In this document: positions 49,030-57,279 of the stretch, in pieces
Position numbering within the stretch: position 1 is the stretch's first letter
Layout of the letters: the number at the start of each line of letters is the position of its first letter
Source: Roseospira marina
GTDB lineage: Bacteria; Pseudomonadota; Alphaproteobacteria; Rhodospirillales; Rhodospirillaceae
Length of the DNA stretch: 64,000 nucleotides
NCBI RefSeq assembly: GCF_014197855.1
Contig: NZ_JACIGJ010000002.1
Coordinates: 62,001 to 126,000 of the forward strand
Direction: 5' to 3'
Program-made: the position numbers and the translations under genes
The notes under the pieces: model-generated
What the model was told of the DNA's origin: nothing
Seen by the model: only the letters and a program-made list of their open reading frames with translations
Database searches by the model: none

Positions 49030-50370
49030 CTACAGGTCAAACGGATCGAATTCGAGCGGAAAGCGCATACGGACCCGGGTCCCCCGGCCGTCGGCAACCG
49101 GGCTCTCGATCTCCAGGCCATGGTCCTCGCCGAAGAAATGCCGCAGGCGGCTGTCGACGTTGCGCAGGCCGATGCTGGTGCGACCGTGGTGCTCGGCGCG
49201 CCCGTCCAGGGCCGCCGCAACCATCGCTGGATCGACCCCATCACCGGTATCCACAACCTCCAGGATCACATCGGTGCCGTCGTCCCGTGCGGTCACGGTC
49301 ACCCGGCCATCGCTCGCGTGCGGTTCCACCGCGTAATGGATGCTGTTCTCGACAATCGGATTCAGCACCATGAACGGGCACTGCACGCTCAGATATTTGG
49401 CCGGCACATCGATGTCGAACGTAAAGCGCCCGCTCATGCGCACCTTCTGGATGTACAGATAGTTGCGCACATGCTCCAGTTCGGTCCCCAGGGACACGAT
49501 CTGCGCACTGCTTTTCTTCAGGATATAGCGCATCATGTCGGAGAAGGCGTAGACCATCTCCTCGGTTTTGTCGGCGTGCTCCATCAGCGCCAAGCGCCCA
49601 ATGGTGTTCAGCACGTTGAACAGGAAGTGCGGATTGACCTGATACGACAGCGCCTGCAATTCGGCCTCTTGCAGGGACTTTTCCAGTTCCACCCGCTTCT
49701 TGGATTCCTCCATCAGCTTCAGCGATTTGGCGCTGAGCTCCTGGCTGACGGTGTTCGAATAGCTCTCCTCCACCAAATACTCGGCCAAATAGTACAGCGT
49801 GTACGAGGCCGACCGAAGCTTGGTGTAGGGAATCATGTTGGTCTGCTCGCGCAGCGCCACCAGAGTGGGATCCTGCAACCACGCGAAGTCGGGCGGGAAG
49901 ATGTAATCCGGAAGCTCCTCCGGCGCGACATCGTTCAGCCGCACCTGGCCGGAGATGACGGCCCCCAGGTAGTGGCCCCGGATCACGATCGGCGCCGCGA
50001 AGTCCACCAGACCACAGTGACATTGGTACAGACTGGGCTGCCCCGTCGCCATGGCCATGCGTCCGCCTTCGTTGTCGCACCGGAAGCATTGATCCCGCCG
50101 CGCCTCCACCAGACGCACCGTTCGGCAGAAATTGGAAAAGCCGCTCGGCTGGGTCACGGGCTGGCCGTCGCGGCCGACGATGATCATCGCGATGCCAACG
50201 GCGGCGCTGAAGTTGTCCTGAACCTTCTGCAACCGCTCAACACTGATGAGGTCCGACAGGCTTGGGACGCGCTGGTCCTGGGTCGTTTCTTCGGAAAACC
50301 CAACGTCACGCGGCGCGCCGTGATCCGCCGCGGCGGCCGTTTCGGCATCTCGCGCTGCTTGCATGTTCAC
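49030..50370 (-). CDS. PocR-domain sensor histidine kinase (LytS/YehU type)
   Basis: This 446-residue cytosolic kinase has a PocR ligand-binding domain (about 38-190). PocR is the domain of the propanediol regulator of the pdu/cob regulon. Cys residues C82, C95, C98, C117 and C119 (FCRTVR, CFRC, YQCHCG) could bind metal or a cluster. A coiled coil (205-245) leads to the His_kinase domain with H248 in VNPHFLFNVLN. The HATPase domain shows NPIVENSIHYAV and GRTSIGLRNVDSRL. There are no transmembrane segments, so it senses a cytosolic ligand. The start is a GTG at 50370 after GGGAGAACG; an ATG two codons in is an alternative. Confidence 0.92.
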   Translation of the reverse strand: MNMQAARDAETAAAADHGAPRDVGFSEETTQDQRVPSLSDLISVERLQKVQDNFSAAVGIAMIIVGRDGQPVTQPSGFSNFCRTVRLVEARRDQCFRCDNEGGRMAMATGQPSLYQCHCGLVDFAAPIVIRGHYLGAVISGQVRLNDVAPEELPDYIFPPDFAWLQDPTLVALREQTNMIPYTKLRSASYTLYYLAEYLVEESYSNTVSQELSAKSLKLMEESKKRVELEKSLQEAELQALSYQVNPHFLFNVLNTIGRLALMEHADKTEEMVYAFSDMMRYILKKSSAQIVSLGTELEHVRNYLYIQKVRMSGRFTFDIDVPAKYLSVQCPFMVLNPIVENSIHYAVEPHASDGRVTVTARDDGTDVILEVVDTGDGVDPAMVAAALDGRAEHHGRTSIGLRNVDSRLRHFFGEDHGLEIESPVADGRGTRVRMRFPLEFDPFDL

Positions 50371-50722
50371 GACCGGCGTTCTCCCTGTGCTGGGGGTCTT
50401 TGGCGCCCCGATCCCCGCGGCCCGGTCGGCCGCGACGTCATCGCACGACCGATTCAGGCGCCCTCAAGCCAAGCATAAGCAACAAAATAAGGCTTGCGCT
50501 TGTTGGGTGCCTAAAAAACGATGACGCTGTAATATTGCCGCAGCACGGCAGGGAACTCAAACGCACAGAGGGATGACACACCGACGAAGTAGCTCCGTCT
50601 TTCGTGCGGGAACACACGTCTTTGGTATTTACCTTCGATATACTACACCCTTTCTTAATGCCTGCCTTCCGATCCAAGTCTAGTTCTTACAACCTAACGA
50701 AGCCCTGTCCACCATCGTGTCG
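50371..50722. other. Regulatory gap upstream of the sensor kinase
   Basis: No gene is seen. At 50470-50502, CAAGCATAAGC and GCTTGCGCTTG form an imperfect inverted repeat (9 of 11 positions) around an A-rich spacer about 100 bp before the kinase start. It is a candidate operator or promoter element for the kinase-regulator pair. The region 50600-50700 is A+T-richer than its surroundings. Confidence 0.45.
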
Positions 50723-50788
50723 CCGTCTCGAGTCTCAGACACACAGAAACGGCCCGACCAAGGCCGGACCGTTTCAAGATCGAGACGG
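50723..50788 (-). terminator. Nested double stem-loop at the end of the BMC operon
   Basis: The outer arms CCGTCTCGA (50723-50731) and TCGAGACGG (50780-50788) are perfect. The inner arms AAACGGCCCGACC and GGCCGGACCGTTT (50747-50774) pair with two G-T wobbles. It begins 11 bases past the activase stop. No long T-tract is present, so it may stabilise the 3' end or terminate with Rho. Confidence 0.6.
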
Positions 50789-50798
50789 TAGAGTCCGG

Positions 50799-51716
50799 TC
50801 AGCCGCCGATCACACAGGCCAGGCCCAATCCCTCAATCACCCCCTTGAGCGTCGCCACGGCATCCTTGGACAACGACGGCGTATCCCCCATCGGGTATTC
50901 CCGGTTCAGCAGGGCGTATTTGTTTTCGCCATAGGTGTGGTACGGCAGGATATGGACCGTATCCACCCCGGGCATCCGCAGGGCGAACCGGCCGATGGCC
51001 TCCATGGAGGCCGGATCTGCGTTGACGCCCGGCACCGTCGGCACCCGCACGACGGTATGGGTCAGCGAGGCAATGCGCAGCGCGTTTTCGAGAATCTGCC
51101 GGTTGTCCACGCCGGTGCTCGCGCGGTGCACAGCCGGATCAATGGACTTCAGATCGCAAAGCGCATGGTCGACGTGCGGAATGACATCCTCCACAACCTC
51201 TTTGGGCGCCTGACCGGTCGTCTCCATCGCGGTGTTCCAGCCCTGCTCCCGGCAGGCCTTCAGCAATTCGCGCGCAAAGTCGGGCTGGCCGAGCGGCTCA
51301 CCACCCGACAGAGTCATGCCCCCGCCCGACCGGCGGTAGTTGGTGGCATCCTTCCGGAGCTCCTGCATGACTTCCCAGACCGTCATGCGCTTCCCCTTCA
51401 GGGTCAGGGCATCGGTCGGGCACACCTCGGCGCAGGCACCGCAGCCGACACACTTGCTGCGGTCGACGAACCCGGGATTGTTCCGCGACAGTGCCCCGTA
51501 CTTGCACGCTTCAAGGCAGCGACCACAGTGAATGCAGCTCGAATCCTGGTACATCAGGGTCGGCTGGAGCGCCTGGGATTCCGGGTTGCAGCACCACCGG
51601 CAGGCCAACGGGCACCCCTTCAGGAACACGATGGTGCGGATCCCGGGACCGTCGTGGATCGAATAGCGCTGGATGTCGAAAACAACACCGGTTTGGTCGA
51701 ATTTGATCTCGCTCAT
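50799..51716 (-). CDS. Radical-SAM activase of the glycyl radical dehydratase
   Basis: This 305-residue enzyme makes the glycyl radical on the dehydratase by cleaving S-adenosylmethionine. The radical SAM cluster motif is CPLACRWC (C-x3-C-x2-C, near residue 35). Two ferredoxin-like [4Fe-4S] motifs follow, CIHCGRCLEAC and CVGCGACAEVC, as in pyruvate formate-lyase-type activases of glycerol and propanediol dehydratases. MTLSGGEPLGQ is the SAM-binding GGE motif. It is the last gene of the operon, nine kilobases from its target. The start at 51716 gives the usual GVVFDIQRYSIHDGPGIRT N-terminus. Confidence 0.95.
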   Translation of the reverse strand: MSEIKFDQTGVVFDIQRYSIHDGPGIRTIVFLKGCPLACRWCCNPESQALQPTLMYQDSSCIHCGRCLEACKYGALSRNNPGFVDRSKCVGCGACAEVCPTDALTLKGKRMTVWEVMQELRKDATNYRRSGGGMTLSGGEPLGQPDFARELLKACREQGWNTAMETTGQAPKEVVEDVIPHVDHALCDLKSIDPAVHRASTGVDNRQILENALRIASLTHTVVRVPTVPGVNADPASMEAIGRFALRMPGVDTVHILPYHTYGENKYALLNREYPMGDTPSLSKDAVATLKGVIEGLGLACVIGG

Positions 51717-51800
51717 AACTGGGTCCACCCAAAAACGAAGTGCGGCGCCACGAACCGATACGCGGGCCAACGGGGCGACGGGGCCGGGAGGGCCGCCGTG

Positions 51801-52088
51801 TTACGCCCGCTCGATGGCCTGCATCGCCGTGCGCACGGCCGACGTTTCACCGAAAAACGCCAGCGTGGTGACGTGCTGCGGGCAGCTTCCGAACAGCTCG
51901 ACGACAAGAACGTCCGCCGCTTTCTGGGCGACGTCCGCGAAGAAGTACAAATCGGCAACACTGGCCTGGACCAGACCGACGGCCCCGAACGTCTGCTCCT
52001 TCACGGTCGCGCGCATATCCGGGTGAATGCGCCGTCCGAGCATGTGCATCACATCGGGTCCGGGGGCGTTGATGATGCGGGCGTTCAT
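51801..52088 (-). CDS. GrpU-like shell protein (permuted BMC domain)
   Basis: This 95-residue protein looks like a circularly permuted BMC-domain protein of the PduU/EutS/GrpU kind without the N-terminal beta-barrel. The core reads AVGLVQASVADLYFFADVAQKAADVLVVELFGSCPQHVTTLAFFGETSAVRTAMQAI. The single Cys in GSCPQH lies where GrpU, a shell protein of glycyl-radical compartments, is reported to bind an Fe-S cluster. The assignment is moderate because the sequence is divergent. The start at 52088 has a strong AGGAGGATCCCAGC. It sits between pduP and the activase. Confidence 0.7.
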   Translation of the reverse strand: MNARIINAPGPDVMHMLGRRIHPDMRATVKEQTFGAVGLVQASVADLYFFADVAQKAADVLVVELFGSCPQHVTTLAFFGETSAVRTAMQAIERA

Positions 52089-52206
52089 GCTGGGATCCTC
52101 CTGACAGAGGCAAAGGGACGTGAGGGAGCGGACGGGCCGGTCCCACGGACGGCACCGGACGGGAGAACCCCGTCAAAGGAGGGCGCCGTCCGCGAGGCCG
52201 GGGTGA

Positions 52207-52230
52207 TCCCGGGGCCTGGGTACCCCGGGA
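52207..52230 (-). other. Intercistronic stem-loop after pduP
   Basis: TCCCGGGG and CCCCGGGA form a perfect 8-bp stem with an 8-base loop, about 34 bases past the pduP stop. It probably affects mRNA stability or read-through into the shell gene. Confidence 0.5.
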
Positions 52231-52263
52231 CCGCACCCGCCCATCGGCCGGGGGTGGGGCCGA

Positions 52264-53919
52264 TTAGCGGATGTTCAGCGCCTCGACCATCACGCAGCGG
52301 CGCAGGCGCGCGAACGATTTGGCCGAGGTCAGACCCTCGCCGGTGGGGCCGGCGATGGTGAACGTGCCGTGGCCCATGCCGCCAGCACCGAGCCCGGCGT
52401 AGGACGGCCCGTTCTTCACGAAGATCGTGGTCTGGATCAGCTTGCCCATCTTGGTGAGCTTGCGGACGTTGGTGGAGTGCATGATCGCCGTGTGGCGGTT
52501 GCCGTGTTCCACCTCAATCGCCAGCAGGATGGCCTGATCCACATCCGGCACCCGCACCAGGGGCAGGATCGGCATCAGCAGTTCTTCCTGAACGAACGGA
52601 TGCTCCTTCGGCAGTTCGATCAGGATGACGCGGACGTCGTCCGTCACCGAAACGCCGGCCTTTTCCAGGATGTACTGGGCGTTCTTGCCGACGAAGCCGG
52701 TGTTGGGCGTGCCCTTCTCCGTCAGGACCAGGGCTTCCAGCTTCTGGACCACGGCCGGGTCCGTGACGTGATAGGCACCACAGCCCTTCATGCAATGGAT
52801 CAGGAAATCCGCGATCTGATCGACCGCGATAAGTTCCTTCTCCGCCGTGCAGGGCAGGTTGTTGTCGAAGCTGCACCCGTTGACGATGTCGCGGGCCGCC
52901 TTCTCGATGTCGGCGGTTTCGTCCACCACGACCGGCGGATTGCCGGCGCCGGCGCCGATGGCCTTCTTGCCCGTGGACATGACGGCCTTGACGATACCGG
53001 GGCCGCCGGTCGCCACCAGCATCTTGATGTCCGGGTGGGACATCATGGCGTTGGTGTTGTCGATCGACGGCGTGGCGACGGTCACGACCAGATTCGCCGG
53101 AGCCCCCAGGGCGGCCAGCTTCTCATTGATCATCCGCACCATCAGCAGCGAGACGCCCTTGGCGCGCGGGTGCGGGCTGAACACCACCGCGTTGCCGGCG
53201 GCCAACATGCCGATGGCGTTGCAGATGATGGTCTCGGTCGGGTTGGTGGTCGGGCAGACCGCGCCGATCACGCCGTAGGGCGAGTACTCGACCAGCGACA
53301 GGCCATCGTCGCCGCTCATCGCCTGGGTGGTCAGATCTTCGGTGCCCGGGGTCTTCGAGGCGGCGAGGCGGTTCTTGATAATCTTGTGCTCAAGGCGCCC
53401 CATGCCGGTTTCCTCAACCGTCATGCGGGACAGCGTCTCGGCGGTGTCGCCCTCCAGAACCACGGCGCGGATGCCATCCACGAAGCGCTGGCGGTCGGCC
53501 ATGGTGCACAGCAGGTACTGGCGCTGGGCCTGCACCGCCGCCGCCACGGCCGCATCCATGGTCTCGAAGATGCCATCCCCGGCGCCGGTCGGCGCGGCGG
53601 CCGGCTTGATCCCGTCCGGTTCGCTCATCACCTTGGCCAGGATGCGCTCGACCGGATCGCCGGCGGTATCATCGACCATTTTCCAGCAGCAGCCCTTGGT
53701 GCCGGGCACGCTCGCCCGGACGGTTTCGGCGGCCGGGGCTGGAGTCTCGGCCCTATGGGCTTTCAGAATATCGGCGACCGCGCGCGCGATCGCATCGGCA
53801 TCAGCGCCCGACGCGGGGGCGCTCGACGTGGTGGGAGTCGGCGCGGCGGGCGGCGCCTTGGGGCCACCGTACGCCCCAAGCACCTCGTCCACGATGGCCG
53901 TGATCTGCCCGTCATCCAT
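52264..53919 (-). CDS. pduP: CoA-acylating propionaldehyde dehydrogenase
   Basis: PduP (551 residues) oxidises propanal to propionyl-CoA with NAD+ inside the shell. The dehydrogenase core shows VIGAVCPTTNPTETIICNAIGMLAAGNAVVFSPHPRAKGVS, VATGGPGIVKAVMSTGKKAIGAGAGNPPVVVDETADIEKAA and catalytic C357 in NNLPC. It is about 85 residues longer than typical PduP at the N-terminus. The extension has three short amphipathic helices: 5-17 (QITAIVDEVLGAY), about 40-55 (DAIARAVADILKAH) and 89-100 (PVERILAKVMSE), separated by Pro/Ala/Ser linkers. Such helices are encapsulation peptides. An odd GCCW motif lies at 76-79. Strong ribosome-binding site GTAGGAGG. Confidence 0.94.
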   Translation of the reverse strand: MDDGQITAIVDEVLGAYGGPKAPPAAPTPTTSSAPASGADADAIARAVADILKAHRAETPAPAAETVRASVPGTKGCCWKMVDDTAGDPVERILAKVMSEPDGIKPAAAPTGAGDGIFETMDAAVAAAVQAQRQYLLCTMADRQRFVDGIRAVVLEGDTAETLSRMTVEETGMGRLEHKIIKNRLAASKTPGTEDLTTQAMSGDDGLSLVEYSPYGVIGAVCPTTNPTETIICNAIGMLAAGNAVVFSPHPRAKGVSLLMVRMINEKLAALGAPANLVVTVATPSIDNTNAMMSHPDIKMLVATGGPGIVKAVMSTGKKAIGAGAGNPPVVVDETADIEKAARDIVNGCSFDNNLPCTAEKELIAVDQIADFLIHCMKGCGAYHVTDPAVVQKLEALVLTEKGTPNTGFVGKNAQYILEKAGVSVTDDVRVILIELPKEHPFVQEELLMPILPLVRVPDVDQAILLAIEVEHGNRHTAIMHSTNVRKLTKMGKLIQTTIFVKNGPSYAGLGAGGMGHGTFTIAGPTGEGLTSAKSFARLRRCVMVEALNIR

Positions 53920-53967
53920 GAGTCTATCCTCCTACAGGGGACGTCCCCCGTTCCGATCTGGAAACCT

Positions 53968-54444
53968 TCAATCTGAGAACGCGCGCAACGCCTGGGTCGC
54001 GATCGCCATGTCTTCATCAACGGTGCCGCCACTGATGCCGAGGCCCCCGATCAGGGTCTCGCCCGCGCGACACGGATAGCCGCCACCGAACAGGACGATG
54101 CGGCCCTGATGGCTCGCCCCAACGCCGTAGAGCGGTTGGCCGGGCTGAGCCAAGGCGCCCAACTCGTGGGTCGCCATGCGAAACTGAACGGCCGTGAAGG
54201 CCTTGTTGGCGGCCAGCTCGGTGCTGGCCGGCAACGCGCCGTCCATACGATGCAGCAGCATCAAGCCGCCGGCCGCATCGACCACCGCCACCACGATCGG
54301 CACGCCCATGGTCCGGCCCTCGGCCTCGGCGGCCTCCGCCAGACGGCGCGCCCCGGCCAGAGTCAGGCGGGTCCGCGCCAACGCCTGATCGACCGCTCCA
54401 CGCACCAGCGTCGCGAGATCGGCCTGTGTCGTGGTCGCGGTCAT
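53968..54444 (-). CDS. HbpS/GlcG-like (PduO C-terminal-type) protein
   Basis: This 158-residue protein belongs to the Haem_degrading/GlcG family (PF03928), the same fold as the C-terminal domain of PduO. Characteristic segments are LTLAGARRLAEAAEAEGRTMGVPIVVAVVDAAGGLMLLHRMDGALPAS, ELAANKAFTAVQF and GGYPCRAGETLIGGLGISGGTVDEDMAIATQA. No adenosyltransferase domain is attached, as expected for a B12-independent pathway. Its role in compartments is unknown; haem or flavin binding has been proposed for the family. Its start overlaps the stop of the BMC-P gene (ATGA). Confidence 0.85.
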   Translation of the reverse strand: MTATTTQADLATLVRGAVDQALARTRLTLAGARRLAEAAEAEGRTMGVPIVVAVVDAAGGLMLLHRMDGALPASTELAANKAFTAVQFRMATHELGALAQPGQPLYGVGASHQGRIVLFGGGYPCRAGETLIGGLGISGGTVDEDMAIATQALRAFSD

Positions 54445-54725
54445 GCCGCCCCCCTCTGTCCGTGCACTTCAACCGTATCGACGATCCCGACGATCGACGC
54501 ATCGATGACCGTATCCTCATGGCCGTTGGTCTGACGGGCGCCACTGCCGCAGGACACGATGACGACCTCGCCGTTGCCGGCCCCGACCCAGTCCACCGCG
54601 ATCTCCGTCGAGCCATCCGGCGCCAGCGTTTCCGACAGGCGGGCCACGATCAGCAGCTTGGTGCCGATCAGGGACTCGTCCTTGCTGGTCGAGACGACCG
54701 TTCCGATGACTTTGCCCAGGTACAT
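54441..54725 (-). CDS. eutN: BMC-P vertex protein (EutN/CcmL family)
   Basis: This 94-residue pentamer subunit caps the vertices of the shell. Conserved EutN/CcmL features are MYLGKVIGTVVSTSKDESLIGTKLLIV, VDWVGAGNGEVVIVSCGSGAR and DASIVGIVDTVEV. The ATG at 54725 is chosen from the family N-terminus; a longer frame upstream overlaps the flavoprotein gene. It is translationally coupled to the HbpS-like gene downstream. Confidence 0.95.
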   Translation of the reverse strand: MYLGKVIGTVVSTSKDESLIGTKLLIVARLSETLAPDGSTEIAVDWVGAGNGEVVIVSCGSGARQTNGHEDTVIDASIVGIVDTVEVHGQRGAA

Positions 54726-54736
54726 GACGACCCCCG

Positions 54737-55585
54737 TTAACCCTGGATCACGCGGACATTCCGCGCGCGGAGCTCGTCGGCCGCCGCGGGCGTCACCAGA
54801 ACGCCCCGGTCCAGCCGCAGCTCGGATCCGGTCCACTGCACCGCGTCGCCGCGGCTGAAAATCCGTTTGCCGGTCCACACCGGCTCGACGGCGCGCGGCA
54901 CCGGAGCCGTGAGAGGCGCCACCACAGGCGCCCCAGCAGATGCCAGCGTTGCGGCCGTCTGCGCCGGGCCGAGCACCGCCCGGCCCAGATCCCGCGCCCG
55001 CACGATCTCGACCCCGAAGTCCTTCAGGGTGGCGATGTTGGCGCGCATCCGCGCCTTGTAGGCCTCGGTCACATGGAACGACCGCGCGGCGCGCTCCCGG
55101 ACATCGGGGCAGCAGCCATCCGAGGCCGCGATCACCCGCACCCCGCGCTCCAGCGCCCGCGCCAGAAGGCGCGACGGCAGGCTGTCGCGGATGCAGGCGG
55201 CGACCTTGGCCGCCGTGGTGATCGACAGCGCCGGAACCATCACCAGGGCGCAGTTGGTCAGCATGGCGTCGATGTCCAAATCGCCCGGCACGCCCGCCTC
55301 GGCCACCGCGGCGGCCAGCATTTCAGCGTTCAGGTCCGCCAGCCGGTCCGGCGTCAGGAGATCCCGCGCCTCGCCCGACAGCACGTACCGCAACCGCCAC
55401 CCGGCCTCGCGCAGGTCGCGCAAGCCACCCACGGCCTTGCCCAGCCCGACGTCGGTGCCGGTCAGCAGGGTCAACGCGGTGCGACGACGGGTCACCAGAC
55501 GCTCCACCACCTGCGTGGACAGGTCGTCCACCAGATGATCGATCAGCGCCTGCTCGACGAGGCGGTCCAAATCCTGGGCGCTCAT
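54737..55585 (-). CDS. Microcompartment-associated flavoprotein
   Basis: This 282-residue protein contains a flavoprotein domain of the HFCD type (PF02441) and is one of the accessory flavoproteins found in glycyl-radical and propanediol loci. An N-terminal helical part (1-40) is followed by TLLTGTDVGLGKAVGGLRDLREAGWRLRYVLS, MLTNCALVMVPALSITTAAKVAACIRDSLPSRLLARAL and GVRVIAASDGC. The C-terminal 80 residues are Ala/Val/Pro-rich and end in a small domain with VLVTPAAADELRARNV. Proposed roles include flavin-dependent cofactor recycling or electron supply; none is demonstrated here. Its start overlaps the EutJ-like gene stop. Confidence 0.8.
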   Translation of the reverse strand: MSAQDLDRLVEQALIDHLVDDLSTQVVERLVTRRRTALTLLTGTDVGLGKAVGGLRDLREAGWRLRYVLSGEARDLLTPDRLADLNAEMLAAAVAEAGVPGDLDIDAMLTNCALVMVPALSITTAAKVAACIRDSLPSRLLARALERGVRVIAASDGCCPDVRERAARSFHVTEAYKARMRANIATLKDFGVEIVRARDLGRAVLGPAQTAATLASAGAPVVAPLTAPVPRAVEPVWTGKRIFSRGDAVQWTGSELRLDRGVLVTPAAADELRARNVRVIQG

Positions 55586-56442
55586 GACCGGCCCCCTTCC
55601 CCGGGCGTGCCGTAGAGGGCGATGCCCAGCGGCGTGACCAGCAGGGGATGCGGTGGCTTGATGATCGTGCGGCCGATCTGCTTCTGAAACACGCCCTCGA
55701 ACGCATCAAAGGTGCAGGCGCCACCCACCACATAGACCGTGTCGACGTCGTAGCCCTCTAGGAAGCGAGCGACGATGGCGGCCATCTTCTCGACCACCGG
55801 GCGGACCACGGGGAACACGTCGCGGGCCTTGGCCGGATCGAGTTTGAGGACTTCGGCCTCCTCGAAGGTCACGCCGTAGGCCCCGGCCAGCACCAGCGAC
55901 ATGTGCGTGCCGCCGGTGGCCTCGTCGTCGGTGAAAACGACCGTGCCGTCCTTGACGACGCTGATGCCCGTGGTGCCACCGCCGACGTCCACCACCGCGC
56001 CGTCGCGCACGCCCAGAAGGCGGGTGGCGGCGGAGGGTTCGTCGATGACCTCGACCACATCGAAGTCCGCAGCCTCGACCACGTTGGCGATGGCCTTGAT
56101 GTTACCCGTCGCGATACCAGGCGGAATCGCGGTGCCGGCCTGGGTCAGCGTGCAGCCGAGGCGCTCCTCGACCGTCGCCTTCAGGTGCCGCACCGCGTTC
56201 ACCGCGCCCATGTAGTCGACCACGATGCCGTCGCGCACGACCGTCGAGCGGTAGGTCGCCCCGGTCACCGGCTGGTTGGCGGCGTCCACCACGGCCAGCA
56301 CGATGTTCGCGGTACCCAAGTCCACGCCGACCTTGAGGGGACCCTCGGCCCGTTCCTCGACCGGCGTGCAGACCTCGTCGCGGATCAGGCGCGCGAAGGT
56401 CTCCAGGGTCCTGTCTGCCGTCTCTGCGTCGTACATCGCCAT
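55582..56442 (-). CDS. eutJ: EutJ-like ASKHA/Hsp70-type chaperone
   Basis: This 286-residue actin/Hsp70-fold ATPase of the EutJ family is thought to assist folding or assembly of compartment enzymes. The phosphate loops are KVGVDLGTANIVLAVVD and GAVVDVGGGTTGISVVKDG; the adenosine motif is VYVVGGACTFDAFEGVFQ. The segment EEAEVLKLDPAKARDVFPVVRPVVEKMAAIV is typical. I chose the ATG at 56442; a TTG at 56466 has no ribosome-binding site. It follows pduL by 40 bp and overlaps the flavoprotein start. Confidence 0.92.
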   Translation of the reverse strand: MAMYDAETADRTLETFARLIRDEVCTPVEERAEGPLKVGVDLGTANIVLAVVDAANQPVTGATYRSTVVRDGIVVDYMGAVNAVRHLKATVEERLGCTLTQAGTAIPPGIATGNIKAIANVVEAADFDVVEVIDEPSAATRLLGVRDGAVVDVGGGTTGISVVKDGTVVFTDDEATGGTHMSLVLAGAYGVTFEEAEVLKLDPAKARDVFPVVRPVVEKMAAIVARFLEGYDVDTVYVVGGACTFDAFEGVFQKQIGRTIIKPPHPLLVTPLGIALYGTPGEGGRS

Positions 56443-56482
56443 GGTCCCGAACCGGTCCCGAGTCAAAAGGAGGCGTGCGGCC

Positions 56483-57175
56483 TTACGACCGCGGAAGAAT
56501 GCGAACGAGATCGTCGTTCTTCAGGCCAAGGGCGTTGGCTTCCTCGATGTCCACGTGCATTTCGAGCGTCGACGGGTCGCCGACCCGCACCACCACGCCG
56601 GACAGGATGCCGCCCCGAGGGCCGCTCACCTCGACGTCCACCGCGTCGCCCGAGCACAGCCCGAGGTCGACCGCCACCGCGACCGGCATGTGGATGTGCC
56701 GCAGGGCCGCGATCACGCCGCGCTGGATCGTCACCGCACCGTGCGGCCCGACGATCTCGATCCCCGGGGTGTCGTCCAGATCGCCGGACTGACGCAGCGG
56801 CGGGCGAACGCCCAGCGAGAACCCGTCGGCCACCGAAATTTCAACCTGCGTGCTGCCGCGCATCGGACCTAGGACGCGGACCTTGCTCAGTTCGCCCTTG
56901 GGACCCTTGAGGGTCACCGTCTCTTTGGCGGCGTAATGGCCGGGCTGCTTCATCGCCTTCATCCGGGTCAGGCTGGCGCCGGGACCAAACAGCGCGTCCA
57001 TGTCGGCGCGCGACAGGTGAATGTGCCGGTTGGAGACACCGACAGGGACAAGGTACGGATCCACCGGCGCGGCGACCGCAGCGGCCGAGGGCGTCTGGGG
57101 CAGCAGGCCCTCGCTCACCGTCCGGGCGAGGATGTCGCAGAGGATCCGCTCAACAAGACTTTCATTCAGTTGCAT
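56483..57175 (-). CDS. pduL: Phosphate propanoyltransferase PduL
   Basis: PduL (230 residues) converts propionyl-CoA to propionyl phosphate and regenerates CoA inside the shell. Zn-binding His motifs are visible: VSNRHIHLS in the first domain and ALRHIHMP in the second, along with MEISVADGFSLG-type and MHVDIEEANALGL segments. The N-terminus carries an encapsulation-peptide-like helix (ESLVERILCDILART, residues 5-19) followed by a Pro/Ala linker. The start ATG is at 57175. A 104-bp gap with a stem-loop separates it from the upstream shell gene. Confidence 0.96.
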   Translation of the reverse strand: MQLNESLVERILCDILARTVSEGLLPQTPSAAAVAAPVDPYLVPVGVSNRHIHLSRADMDALFGPGASLTRMKAMKQPGHYAAKETVTLKGPKGELSKVRVLGPMRGSTQVEISVADGFSLGVRPPLRQSGDLDDTPGIEIVGPHGAVTIQRGVIAALRHIHMPVAVAVDLGLCSGDAVDVEVSGPRGGILSGVVVRVGDPSTLEMHVDIEEANALGLKNDDLVRILPRS

Positions 57176-57231
57176 GGTCTTCGCCGTTATTGGACCCGCT
57201 TCGAAACGCGGGCCGCAGGGGTGCGGGAGCA

Positions 57232-57267
57232 GGCGGTCCGTGCCCGGCTGAGGACGGTCGGACCGCC
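57232..57267 (-). other. Intercistronic stem-loop before pduL
   Basis: GGCGGTCCG (57232-57240) and CGGACCGCC (57259-57267) form a perfect 9-bp stem just after a shell gene stop. A smaller CCCGC/GCGGG stem lies at about 57194-57211. It may keep shell mRNA abundant relative to downstream enzymes. Confidence 0.5.
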
Positions 57268-57279
57268 CGGCCCCACGGC

